64,000 nucleotides of DNA from Melampsora larici-populina 98AG31 (lineage: Eukaryota > Basidiomycota > Pucciniomycetes > Pucciniales > Melampsoraceae), in contig NW_006768773.1 of the NCBI RefSeq assembly GCF_000204055.1, forward strand, positions 81,600 to 145,599, written 5' to 3'. Each line of letters opens with the position of its first letter. Position 1 is the first letter of the stretch. Below the pieces are notes generated by a model. It did no database searches and was not told the origin of the DNA. It was given only the letters and a program-made list of their open reading frames with translations. Position numbers and translations under genes: made by a program. Positions 48,736 to 58,908 of the stretch are shown one piece after another.

Positions 48736-51700
48736 TTGAGGGTTGTTCCTTCTTCGAGCTCAGTAGGAGATGGGTTGATTATAGACATGGGTGCAATTGA
48801 TCTTGAAATTGATTTACTTGAAATGAAAGATAATCACATTTTTGCTTCCTTGCCTATTTATGACCCAATCCGAGAGACAACCACCACTGCCAAAGCTATT
48901 TTTGACTCAGGCGCTACCCACAATGTGCTAAGTGATTCCTTTGCATCCCGCAACAACCTCTTCACCACCAAATTAGCAAAGTCAAGACCTGTAACCGGGT
49001 TTAACGGCGCAAAATCAGCTATCACCCACATTGGTCAATACATCATCAAGAAAGAAGATACTCACCACGAAATGGAACCGTTAACTTTCTTACTATCACC
49101 GTTGAAAGATTCCATCGACTGCATCATTGGTATTGATTGGATCATCAAGAATCATTCATTGATCGACTGGAAACGACGTACCTTAAAGGCATGTTCACCA
49201 AACATTGCAGCTACCAATGTAGTCTCGCCACCGCCGAAAAACGTCCTAGAAAGTACCCAAGGGGATCCTGTAGGACAACCTAGGAACAGTGGCGAGGGGG
49301 TGTGTATCTTGAATGATACGTTAGCACCCCCGCAATGTGAGTTTTGTGTAATTTCATCAAACCCATACATCAAAGCGGCTAGCATGCTTTGTTCTTTTCC
49401 AAATAACAGGACTACGGACAAGAGAATCACGGTAGGAATGAACCATGATGGTATTGAGGAGGATGTTGCAACTGGAGTTCCAGTTTCGTCAGATCCAAAA
49501 ACCACCCCAAACCACTCGAAGGAAGGAGGAGAGGGGAACACTAGGAATCTTGACGAGGGGGTGTGTATTCCAAGTGATGCAATAACGCCCCCGCAACGTG
49601 AGTTCGATACCAAATCTTCATGTATTGTGCAAGAGACAGCTGGCAATCAGAATTCTCTCCTAAAGCAGATGAAAACACGTCAACAAGGAACTCTAATGAC
49701 ATCATGGCAACCCAAAGTGCGATCCTGCCTGCCAAAACCGACGATCCTCAGGACTCCTCAACTAGATGCTGCACGTGCGTCTTGGAATGTTTCAGCAAAG
49801 TTAGCAGCAGAGAAGACGGCAACGACATCCCAATTATCAGCAGCTGAATTAGTCCCTAAAGAGTACCATGAATACTTAGCTATGTTCGAGAAGTCCAAGT
49901 CAAAAGTTCTACCCCCGCACCGACCATACGATTTCTGCGTTGACCTTGTACCTGGAGCCACACCGCAAGCAAGTCGGCCAATACCATTGTCACCGGCGGA
50001 AAACGAGGTTCTCACTGAAATGATAGAGGAAGGCCTTGCTACAGGAACCATAAGGCGAACTACGTCACCATGGGCGGCGCCGGTACTATTTACGGGAAAA
50101 AAAGATGGCAAATTAAGACCTTGTTTCGACTATAGAAAGCTGAATACACTTACGATCAAGAATAAATACCCACTGCCCTTGACAATGGAACTAATTGATA
50201 GTTTGCTGAACGCTGATAGATATACAAGCCTTGATATGCGGAACGGGTACAATAATTTAAGAGTCAGAGAGGGAGATGAAGCAAAATTAGCATTTATCTG
50301 TAAGGCGGGACAATTTGAGCCACTTACGATGCCCTTTGGACCTACTGGAGCCCCGGGGTACTTCCAATACTTTGTTCAGGATATCTTTCAAAATCGGATT
50401 GGAAAGGACATGGCTGCATTTTTGGATGACATTTTGATATACACAAAGCCGGGTGAGGATCACGAGAAGGCGGTGAAAGAAGCACTAGATACGCTTAGAG
50501 AGCAAAATGTATGGTTAAAACCCGAAAAGTGTAAATTTGCGCAAAAGGAAATCACTTACCTAGGCTTGAAACTATCGCATAACAAAATATCCATGGACGA
50601 GGACAAAGTCAAGGCTGTCACAGATTGGCCAACGCCAAAGAATGTTAGTGAAGTGCAACAATTTGTGGGGTTTGCAAATTTTTATCGCAGATTTATTGAA
50701 AACTTTTCGCGTATCGCAAGACCATTGCATGATCTGACTCAGCACAAGGTCCCATTTGAATGGAACAAAGAACAACAAGCATCCTTCCAAGCTTTAAAGA
50801 ATGCTTTCACGACGGCGCCAGTCCTCAAGATAACGGACCCGTACAAAGCATTTGTAGTCGAGTGCGACTGTAGCGACTTTGCGTTAGGTGCGGTGTTGTC
50901 GCAGGTTTCAGAGGAAGACGGGGAACTCCATCCGGTCGCGTTTCTTTCACGTTCACTGATTCAAGCGGAGAGAAATTGCGAAATTTTTGATAAAGAATTG
51001 TTAGCAGTGATCGCTTCCTTCAAGGAATGGAGACATTACTTGGAGGGAAACCCAAACCGTCTCAGTGTCACCGTCGATACCAATCATAAAAACTTGGAAT
51101 CCCTAATGACGACTAAGGAACTCACACGCTGGCAGGCGAGGTGGGCCGAAACCCTTGCTTGTTTCGATTTCGAGCTCCGATTCCGGCCTGGTAAACGCTC
51201 GACTAAACCAGATGCCTTGTCACGCCGACCAGACCTCAAACCAGACGATGGATGCAAATTGACTTTCGGCCAGTTGTTAAAACCCTCAAATATCCCAGCA
51301 GATGCATTTATATCCGAGTTAGATATCCAGCAGAGTTGGATGGAGGAGGAGGAAGCTGATATCTCATATTTTATGACCAAAGAAGAAATGTTATATGAAT
51401 TAGAGGAGGAAACTGAGGAGGAGATTGGGGATGAAGATGAGAGAGTATGGGATGACAGCCTGCTACTGAATGAAATCAGGACGTTATTATCAAAAGATGA
51501 ACAGTTAAACTCAATCAAGTCACACTGCGAGAGCAACAAAGAGAACAAATGGGATGAGTACGTGTATACAGGAGGACTATTATATTTTAAAGGACTAGTG
51601 GAAGTACCAAACAACTCCAAATTGAAGAGGAGGATAGTGAAGTCGCGTCATGATAGCCTCCTAGCAGGCCACCCAGGTAGAATGAAAACACTAAAGCTGG

Positions 51701-52932
51701 TGCGAAGGAACTATCGATGGCCATCGATGAAGGCATTTATCAATGCATATGTGGATGGATGTCATTCATGCCAACACGTAAAGTCAAGATCAACAAAACC
51801 TTTTGGCTCACTGCAACCGCTACCTATACCTTCAGGACCGTGGACGGACGTATGCTACGACTTGATAACGGATCTACCAGTCTCGCACGAAATGGACAGT
51901 ATCCTAACGGTTGTGGATCGCTTAACAAAGATGTGTCACTTTATACCTTGTAGGACCACCATGTTGTCTGAAGAGCTTGCAAAGACCATGATTCATAACG
52001 TGTGGAAGTATCACAGAACTCCTCAGTTGATCACGTCTGACAGGGGAAACGTGTTCATTTCAAAGTTAACCAAAGAGATGAATCGACAACTTGGCATCCG
52101 AACCCAATCATCGACGGCTTATCACCCGCAGACGGATGGCCAGTCGGAAATAGCCAACAAGGCGGTAGAGCAGTATTTGCGTCACTTCGTATCTTATAAA
52201 CAAGACAATTGGGCTGACTTATTGGATTTAGCGGAGTTCGCATATAATAACAGCCCACATACGTCTACAGGCATTTCACCCTTTAAGGCGAATTATGGTT
52301 ACGATATCACATACTCATCAATTCCATCAAGCGATCAATGCATACCAGCAGTGAAGGAGATGCTGACACAACTGAAAGAAGTCCAAGACGAATTACAAGC
52401 ATCCTTGAACCTGGCTCAAGAGACAATGAAAGCACAGTATGACAAGGGAAAACGAGAAACACTGGATTGGAAAATTGGGTCAAAAGTCTGGCTAGATGCA
52501 CGACACATTTCAACTACCAGACCAAGTGCAAAATTCGCGCATAAGTGGCTAGGTCCCTTTTCTATAATTGAAAGAGTATCCACAAACGCTTATAAATTGA
52601 AACTTCCTGTGTCCATGAGCCGGATACACCCAGTGTTTTCAGTAGGACTTCTTCGGCCGTATGAGGATAGCAAGATAGAAGGACAACATCAAGGACCGCC
52701 CCCACCCATTATAGTAGAAGAAGAAGAAGAATTTGAGGTTGCAGAGATATTGAATAAGAGAAGAAGAGGTTTGAAAATTGAGTACTTGGTCAGTTGGAAA
52801 GGGTATGGACCAGAAGACGATTCATGGGAGCCAGAGAATGGTTTGAACAATGCAAAAGAGATGGTGGATCAATTTAATAAGAAATACCCAGGGGCAGAAA
52901 AAGAATACAAGAGGACACGGAAGGTTAAGTGA
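48736..52932 (+). CDS. pol: Chromovirus Pol: protease, RT, RNase H, integrase, chromodomain
   Basis: The frame is open from 48709 to 52932; the first ATG in it is at 48787 (MGAIDLE). Domains in order: protease AIFDSGATHNVLS (~residue 57); reverse transcriptase with LRPCFDYRKLNTLTIKNKYP and AAFLDDILIY (~560); RNase H VVECDCSDFALGAVLSQ; and integrase zinc finger HDSLLAGHPG...CHSCQHVKS. The integrase core follows with YDLITDLP, ITSDRGN and YHPQTDGQSE, then a GPF/Y-like module (KWLGPFSI) and a chromodomain starting FEVAEIL with YLVSWKGYGPEDDSWEPENG at about residues 1333-1385. All catalytic residues are present. It is in the same frame as gag but separated by stops, so fused translation by simple readthrough is unlikely and internal re-initiation may be used. 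Confidence 0.95.
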   Translation: MRVVPSSSSVGDGLIIDMGAIDLEIDLLEMKDNHIFASLPIYDPIRETTTTAKAIFDSGATHNVLSDSFASRNNLFTTKLAKSRPVTGFNGAKSAITHIGQYIIKKEDTHHEMEPLTFLLSPLKDSIDCIIGIDWIIKNHSLIDWKRRTLKACSPNIAATNVVSPPPKNVLESTQGDPVGQPRNSGEGVCILNDTLAPPQCEFCVISSNPYIKAASMLCSFPNNRTTDKRITVGMNHDGIEEDVATGVPVSSDPKTTPNHSKEGGEGNTRNLDEGVCIPSDAITPPQREFDTKSSCIVQETAGNQNSLLKQMKTRQQGTLMTSWQPKVRSCLPKPTILRTPQLDAARASWNVSAKLAAEKTATTSQLSAAELVPKEYHEYLAMFEKSKSKVLPPHRPYDFCVDLVPGATPQASRPIPLSPAENEVLTEMIEEGLATGTIRRTTSPWAAPVLFTGKKDGKLRPCFDYRKLNTLTIKNKYPLPLTMELIDSLLNADRYTSLDMRNGYNNLRVREGDEAKLAFICKAGQFEPLTMPFGPTGAPGYFQYFVQDIFQNRIGKDMAAFLDDILIYTKPGEDHEKAVKEALDTLREQNVWLKPEKCKFAQKEITYLGLKLSHNKISMDEDKVKAVTDWPTPKNVSEVQQFVGFANFYRRFIENFSRIARPLHDLTQHKVPFEWNKEQQASFQALKNAFTTAPVLKITDPYKAFVVECDCSDFALGAVLSQVSEEDGELHPVAFLSRSLIQAERNCEIFDKELLAVIASFKEWRHYLEGNPNRLSVTVDTNHKNLESLMTTKELTRWQARWAETLACFDFELRFRPGKRSTKPDALSRRPDLKPDDGCKLTFGQLLKPSNIPADAFISELDIQQSWMEEEEADISYFMTKEEMLYELEEETEEEIGDEDERVWDDSLLLNEIRTLLSKDEQLNSIKSHCESNKENKWDEYVYTGGLLYFKGLVEVPNNSKLKRRIVKSRHDSLLAGHPGRMKTLKLVRRNYRWPSMKAFINAYVDGCHSCQHVKSRSTKPFGSLQPLPIPSGPWTDVCYDLITDLPVSHEMDSILTVVDRLTKMCHFIPCRTTMLSEELAKTMIHNVWKYHRTPQLITSDRGNVFISKLTKEMNRQLGIRTQSSTAYHPQTDGQSEIANKAVEQYLRHFVSYKQDNWADLLDLAEFAYNNSPHTSTGISPFKANYGYDITYSSIPSSDQCIPAVKEMLTQLKEVQDELQASLNLAQETMKAQYDKGKRETLDWKIGSKVWLDARHISTTRPSAKFAHKWLGPFSIIERVSTNAYKLKLPVSMSRIHPVFSVGLLRPYEDSKIEGQHQGPPPPIIVEEEEEFEVAEILNKRRRGLKIEYLVSWKGYGPEDDSWEPENGLNNAKEMVDQFNKKYPGAEKEYKRTRKVK

Positions 52933-53025
52933 GGGCAATGCTTTTTCCCCATGAGGGTTTTTTAATGCTAGCCCGGGGGAAGACATCAGCTCAGCAACGA
53001 AGAGCGTGGTGTAAAGGGGGAGTAG

Positions 53026-53175
53026 TGTTGTAAACCTTATAGCGGGGTTATGCTTATACTGTGTACATTGCCGCTGTCTTCTATCTGCGCGCTCACTACT
53101 GTGTAGACTCATGCTTCAATCTTAGTTACTATATCAGAACACTCTCTGATCTCTGATAGCCTGAAGATCATAACA
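53026..53175 (+). repeat. 3' LTR of the chromovirus
   Basis: Identical to the 5' LTR except for two substitutions. Preceded by the polypurine tract AAAGGGGGAGTAG at 53013-53025 and followed by the duplicated CAGAT. Confidence 0.92.
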
Positions 53176-53570
53176 CAGATGTCACCATATTCATCCCTCC
53201 TAAGACCCCTGCATTCCGAACCTACTTAGGAGGACACAAACCATCTGGAATAAGGGCCTTGCATGAAGCACACCCAGCATATGGACCACCAACTCAAGCT
53301 ATCATTCCAGTGGAGCCCAATCCAATTCAATCAACCAGTGCTCCTGTTCCTCCCATCAACAATATTCAACCAAATACACCAGTGATTCCGAATGAACAAG
53401 ATCACCTTTTGTTTTTGACTCGATATTGTGGATTGTTTAAAGACTTCTTCAAGTTCTCTCAGATTTCAATCACAGACACTGCTACACGTGAGCTTCTGGC
53501 AAGCTTAATGTTGGATCACTGGTCCACATTTATCACCACCAATACTATGAATGAGGTAGCACTCAAATGA

Positions 53571-53916
53571 ATGGGCTTTTCTCTTGGTGCAGCTATCAAG
53601 CTCATCAGCGGTGCAAATTGATTCCCAGCTTATATACGTCAAAGTATCAAAGCAGGAGGCTTTATTCCAATTGGGGAATGAGTAACTCTGAACACTCTTG
53701 CAATTACATAATTCATATACTCTCAGTTATTTCTATGATATCACAGCTGAAGCTAACTTTCACAATTAAATTTAGGCAAGAGTTCATTGTATCAAAATGT
53801 AAAATATATTATTTACTTCTATTTTTTGTCTTGGTAATTTTGATTGAACCTGGTGTGGAAAAGTTCTGGATCGTGTATGCAAATCAGAATATCAATTTTT
53901 CCACATTTCTGAACGC
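53571..53916. other. Intergenic, no recognised gene
   Basis: AT-rich sequence between the end of the split hypothetical gene and the next element. Nothing recognised. Confidence 0.35.
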
Positions 53917-53918
53917 TA

Positions 53919-54764
53919 CACCACGGGTCAACTTCTTGACAGTCTCGATATCGATCCGATCTACAAATTTTTTATATCGGATCGATATCGGGTTGAGATC
54001 ACTTCGATATTGGAGAGCCAATGATTAGCCTCCGCTGACAGCCAGCCAACAGAGCTCTGGCGGCTGTGTGATCCTTCCTCACAACTGCCGGAGCTGGTCA
54101 TCAAAGCCCCGCCACGACCGGGGCCAATTGCGAACCTTAGCAAGACAACTTGGACAAAACGGTGCCACCAAACATTTCAAGGTAGAGGGATGTGGAAGAA
54201 AAATATGGGAAGCAAAATTTCAAGGCTCAACATGCATATTAGAATGATTTGAGTAAACAATCCTTTCTTGGTCTTGCTTTCATTATCTTTTTTTTTTTTG
54301 TCTTATCACAAAAAGAAAGGTCTAGAAATGGTGAAACAAATGAAGTTCAAACACCTCTTCTTAGCCAGAAGTACAAAATCCAGTATCTAGTCATCCAAGG
54401 GGTTATGACAATCACTTGGTCAATTGGTGTATCGGATAGATTCATGGGCAGTGCGTGTCATGCAAGGCTCTGGATGGCATGGTGTGTTCGAATCCTCGAG
54501 TGGCACCTTTTTTGTCAGTCTCGGTGTGGAGTCCTGCTTTTGAAGGGCCCCAATCCTCAACTCAAATCAATTGATTTGATTGAATTAGTAGAGGTCTCAG
54601 GGCCTGTCAATTAGCCACGGAACCAAACGGGTCCGATATCATTATGATATCGGACCGAGATAAAATCGATATCAAAAATTTGTATATCGAATCGAGATCG
54701 AATCGATATCAAATTGACATCGGGCCAGATGACATCGAATTGATATCAGCGCTGACCCGTGGTG
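53919..54764. mobile_element. TA-flanked TIR element with GATATC-rich ends
   Basis: Ends CACCACGGGTCAAC and the reverse complement of CACCACGGGTCAGC are bordered by TA on both sides (53917-53918 and 54765-54766), fitting Tc1/mariner-type integration. Next to each end are clusters of GATATC and ATCGAT-type repeats (53940-54010 and 54636-54750) that are themselves inverted relative to each other. Length 846 bp, no transposase. Confidence 0.65.
54426..54513 (+). other. tRNA-like / Pol III box sequence inside the TA element
   Basis: GTGTGTTCGAATCCTCGAG resembles a T-arm (B box) and is followed by TGGCACC and a run of six T, a Pol III terminator. The first bases GGTGTAT could pair partly with TGGCACC as an acceptor stem. 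The D and anticodon arms are poor, so a tRNA relic or tRNA-derived SINE piece is more likely than a working tRNA. Confidence 0.35.
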
Positions 54765-54766
54765 TA

Positions 54767-55207
54767 GTATATCTCAACTTGATATGCGCCTTTTGTTTTC
54801 ATAGACTTGACATGCATGTCTTCACTCATAGTCAATTTAATTGGGTCTCAAAATCGCCTTGTATCAATTTTTTGCTTTTGAAAGAAACATTTGTTTCAAT
54901 ATTGAGGTAATGGCAGTGATATAGGACTAAACTACACATGTTTCGATTTATATGAAGCATATATTGGATCGAACAACATTGAAACACTTTATTTGTCAAA
55001 GGTTTCTCTAATACACATGGTTTGTTTGATGAATCAGATGTGAATTCACCTCGAACTAAAGCATAGATGGTAAATAGTTTGTATGATAAGGTGAAATAAA
55101 TTCTAAGGTGACAAGACTGGTATGACGAAGCTGATAATACAAGCAAGAATCAGGACCTGAAGACTTTGAAATTGGAGCAGTGGAACAGTAGAGAAAGATA
55201 CTGAACT
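54767..55207. other. Intergenic, no recognised gene
   Basis: Short AT-rich stretch between two mobile elements. The minus frame 54832-55146 has no visible domain. Confidence 0.35.
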
Positions 55208-56970
55208 TCAGAGCCAGACCAATCCCTCATAAAGACCATTTATCATCTCTGGTGTGAATACTTCCTCTGCTGTGATATATATTTCCTCCATCTCTTCTTC
55301 AGGAGCTAAGTTGTCTAGCGAGACTCCTGATCGAAGCAGGTGACTTTTTGTGAGATCAAAGCCTTTCTCAATCGGATTGTAATTGGGAGAGTATGGTGGT
55401 AAGTGAACCACAAACACACCATACTCACTACACATCGCCCGGATTTCACCGTTGTGGTGAATACTGGCATTATCAAGAACAATCACCGAGTTTGGTCCAG
55501 GGAAGGGGTTTGTCATTGGAAGCTAGTGCAAAAGACACAAGAAATCATCAGCATCAATTGAACCAAACCAGAATATGGTGATTTTGAATTGGTACTTACC
55601 ACATGACACTGTGAACATCATTCAACTTCCCCACATTGGAAGAGGAAAATGATTCATAGTACAGTTTGTCATAAAAAGATCCGATACCGCTCACCTGAGC
55701 CTCAACACCCACACTACATGTGTGCAGTACGCTAAGTAAATAGTTTTCTATCATGTACATACAGGTCTGCTCAGTTTTTTGCCCATCAGAATATATAAAT
55801 TACATGTTATACCACATGTAAATTTTTTGACTTGAAAAAAATTGTCCCAAGAATTCACTACATATAATTCTGTAGCTGCTCAGGCAATATTTTTGAAGCT
55901 ATTTCTTAGTAACAGAAAGGGTATTACATGCAGTTGAGTTGATGAGATTGCACCAAAACGTTGAGTCAGTGTATGTAGTCTATCTTTTGAATGCTTTTGT
56001 CAATCTGAAAAAAGTTACAGCATGTATTACATATGAATAACTCATCCTGCTGAGCAGATAACTGAGCAGAACTGTATGTACATGATAACCACCAATTCAC
56101 TGAGCCTGCTACACATATGTAGTGTGGGTGTTATGGATCAGGTGTGGAGTGATAGATCATTTTATGACAAATGATACTCCCAATCATTTTTTCCTGCCCA
56201 CTTGGGGAAGTTGATTAATGTTTGCAGTGTGATCAGAGAGGAAAGATTCAAAATCACCCCTCTTGATTGATCCTTCTTTTACTTTCAAACCAACCAAGCC
56301 ACCAAGTGAGATTGCTGGAAGTAGGCTGTATCGTCTTGATGCAGTCTGTCTTGGAAGCCGAGCTGTGCGTTCACCACAAGGTGCTCTTGCATATTGGCGA
56401 TATAATCGTCTCTTGCTGATTGAGCTCTCATCTACAACTCAATCAAGACAATTAGAAATGCTTGTACATGCACCTACCAAGACACAATAAAGAAGAAATT
56501 GACTTACCAGTAAAAATTAAGCACTCAGCTGAGATTTTTCCCATATCGTAAATGAACTGAGCACGAATCTCATCTGATCGATTTGGATGCACAGTGCGAG
56601 CAACTTTTCGAGTCAAGTCAAGTCAATCACGGAGGTCGATTGCAAGCGCCGACTTTGAGATTTCAATACCGGTTTGTTGTTTGATGCCTCAAGCAATCTC
56701 ATCAAGAAATAATGTTGGATCAACCTCTAATAATTGGATTGCACAACAGCGGCCAGCTTCTGTAAGCTTTGTATCGCAGCCAGGGGTGAGATTGAATGCT
56801 GGATCAGATATGACCGCTCCAGTGGTGTGAAAAAGAGAAACCCAGCACCGGATCGAGTCGATCAAAACATCAATGCCAATTTCTTCTTCGATTTGGTCGT
56901 GTGTTAGTCCATTGAGGGCATGCCGAACTACAAGCCATTTTATTTGAGGTGAGTGATATACGTAGCCCAT
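55208..56970 (-). pseudogene. Tc1/mariner-type (DDE_3) transposase, disrupted
   Basis: The start is the Met at 56970 (MGYVYHSPQIKWLVVRHALN), beginning a helix-turn-helix region with LTHDQIEEEIG and CWVSLFHTTGAV. A TGA ends the frame at 56689-56691; a second stands at 56623-56625; both lie where the family has Arg (CGA). After an intron the protein continues through GGLVGLKVKEGSIKRGDFES. The 623-bp CACTG element then interrupts it, and one more intron leads to 55208-55516, which carries PGPNSVIVLDNASIHH, then LPPYSPNYNPIE, the second Asp and the last acidic residue of the DDE_3/IS630-like fold. The first Asp region is not identifiable. The gene is inactive. Confidence 0.8.
55607..56229. mobile_element. 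CACTA-like element (CACTG family, copy 1)
   Basis: Starts CACTGTGAACATCATTCAAC and ends with its inverse; TGA is duplicated (55604-55606, 56230-56232). The repeats extend about 60 bases, and a second inner pair around ACACCCACACTACAT lies further in. It interrupts a transposase exon; without the element and one TGA the frame and splice donor are restored. Length 623 bp, matching copy 2 (621 bp after removing its own insert). Confidence 0.85.
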
Positions 56971-57093
56971 AAAGAAGATTGTTGATGAGCTGATGGAAAG
57001 GAGCCAAAACCGGTTCTGATGGCATGGAAGAGGTAGTTTGGTCAACTGGTTTATAGACGGTACAACAGTGACATCACTGGAACAGCTGTATAA

Positions 57094-58232
57094 CACTACG
57101 CCAAATTGCAAATTTACCGTGGAGTTTAGAAAATTGAGTAGACATAGAAAATTATAGAGAAGCTGGCAAGGGTCAGAAAAATATGAAAAAATAATGGGAG
57201 GACCCTTTGATGCATTCCGATTGTCTGGCATATTTTTTCATATTTTTAAAACCACAATGCATATAACAATACACAAAATATAATATCTTCTGGGCAGAAA
57301 ATATAAAAACCAACACACAAAGATATTGAGTAGTCTGGGAGAGAGACAAAAATATACAAAAATTTGCATATTGTTCCTATGATTGAGAGCTTTGATTTGA
57401 GTATTTTTTTGTATTTTTAGTGTGAAAATTGTTGATTGTACTAACAAAAAACCTCCAAAATTCTCAGATTACAACCTGTAACAGAGATTGGAATTTGGCT
57501 AAGGGGTGACAAGGGGAAATCTGGAATTCTATATCCCTCATATCTTTTGCAATTCTGGGCCAAAAAACTTGATAATTAGTTCATTAGGAAGCCATGAAAT
57601 GCATTTGAATGTTATGTTAACACATCAAATCTCTAGCTCCGCTACAAAAAAAGATATTTGTCTTTGAAACAATTTCCTATATATCCACGTAGATATTCTT
57701 TGAAATTATATGCAAGTTTTCTGTCTTGATGAAAGATATAGTCACAGACTTTGGCTTTCCAATGAAAAAAAATTAAGTGGTTTGATCAAGAATTGACAAA
57801 GATATAGGGGATTGTTGAATTCAAATTATGCCCTCCAATCTCTGTTACAGGTTGTAATCTGACAATCCTGGGGGTTTTTTGTTAGTACAATCAACAATTT
57901 TAACACTAAAAATACAAAAAAATACTCAAATCAAAGGTCTCAGCCATAGGAACAATATGCATACTTTTGTGTATTTTTGTCTCTCTTCAAGACTGCTCAA
58001 TATCTCTGTTTGTTGGTTTTTATATTTTCTGCCCAGAAGATATTATATTTTGTGTAGTGTTATATGCATTGTGGTTTTAAAAATATGAAAAAATATGCCA
58101 GAAGATTGGAATGCATCAAAGGGCCCTCCCATTATTTTTTCATATTTTTCTGACCCTTGCCAGCTTCTCTATAATTTTCTATGTCTACTCAATTTTCTAA
58201 ACTCCACGGTAAATTTGCAATTTGGCGTAGTG
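57094..58232. mobile_element. CACTA fold-back element
   Basis: Starts CACTACGCCAAATTGC and ends with the perfect reverse complement; TAA is duplicated (57091-57093, 58233-58235). The inverted arms are about 390 bases with few mismatches, leaving a ~360-base spacer. Each arm holds a mirrored 69-residue frame starting MLVQST, but it is AT-rich hydrophobic sequence and probably not a gene. CACTA ends plus a 3-bp duplication are the definition of the CACTA/EnSpm superfamily. Confidence 0.9.
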
Positions 58233-58235
58233 TAA

Positions 58236-58901
58236 GCATGACACACTACAAGCATTTTGACTTGTACTGGGCTTACATTGAAATGACTTGTTGTCCAAAC
58301 CAATTATCTTGCTCCTACAACAATCCCAGAGCGTATCTGAGTAATGTAGGGTATTTTTAACAGGTACTGGGACTCAGTTACAAAAAAAAATAAAAAATGT
58401 AAAATTGTCAAAATTGTCAAGAAACCCGTGTAAGAAAAGCAAGCAATCAAGGAACAGCTGTAAAATGGTTTTTGGATTAAAGCATCAAATTCAATTGATC
58501 CATTTTTGATACCATCCATCATGGGATTCATAAACAACCATGATCATCAGTCCTTGTCTCAGCCTAACTTGAGCTGTAAGGCTTCAAAACTCAAAATTTG
58601 AAATGACAGGAAGTGTTGTTCTCATCCCTGTTTTCAATCACTCATGCCTATAGACTGTGCCAAAAATCAAATAATTAGCCAATAGAATTGAAAATAATCA
58701 GTCAATAGAATTGATAACAGAACAGGATAGAGTTTACAAAAAAACAAGGATCAATCACTAAGGCGCTGCTGCAATGATAATACATCAATAGAATTGAACA
58801 AAGACAACAATAGAAAATGAATGTGAATGTGAATGTGGTGTGTGTAGGATTTGAAAGGGTCCTGTGTCGATGGAGGGTTAGAAGATTAAGTCAAATGATT
58901 G
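58236..58901. other. Intergenic with dispersed repeat
   Basis: Contains the reverse copy (58371-58460) of the repeat at 45103-45190. Otherwise no recognised gene or element. Confidence 0.4.
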
Positions 58902-58908
58902 ATTGAGG

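Larger units (their letters stand above)
47134..53175 (+). mobile_element. Full-length Ty3/gypsy chromovirus
   Basis: The 6042-bp element has 150-bp LTRs differing at two positions, a CAGAT duplication (47129-47133 and 53176-53180), a primer-site region right after the 5' LTR (TATTGGAGC at 47284), a polypurine tract AAAGGGGGAG just before the 3' LTR, and uninterrupted gag and pol frames. Low LTR divergence and open frames imply a recent insertion. A C-terminal chromodomain, which reads histone marks, defines it as a chromovirus. Confidence 0.95.
46905..53570 (+). pseudogene. Hypothetical protein gene split by a chromovirus
   Basis: Exon 1 (46905-47027) begins MAQYQGGRGSGSE and contains STKWVRLNNLKLRMWADEL. 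A GTAAGT...TTTAG intron leads to exon 2, which continues TEARRAG. The 6-kb chromovirus sits at 47134-53175 with CAGAT duplicated. After it the same frame resumes (53181-53570) with IFIPPKT, a Pro-rich linker and a C-terminal helical segment. Without the insert about 181 residues would be encoded. A TGA at 47125-47127 replaces an expected TGG. The Trp-Leu-Leu-Trp N-terminus resembles hypothetical proteins associated with basidiomycete transposons, so it may not be a host gene. Function unknown. Confidence 0.65.

Noticed and set aside
57238..58088. Two similar 69-residue frames on opposite strands
   Set aside because: They are mirror copies within the inverted arms of the CACTA element, AT-rich and without any motif.
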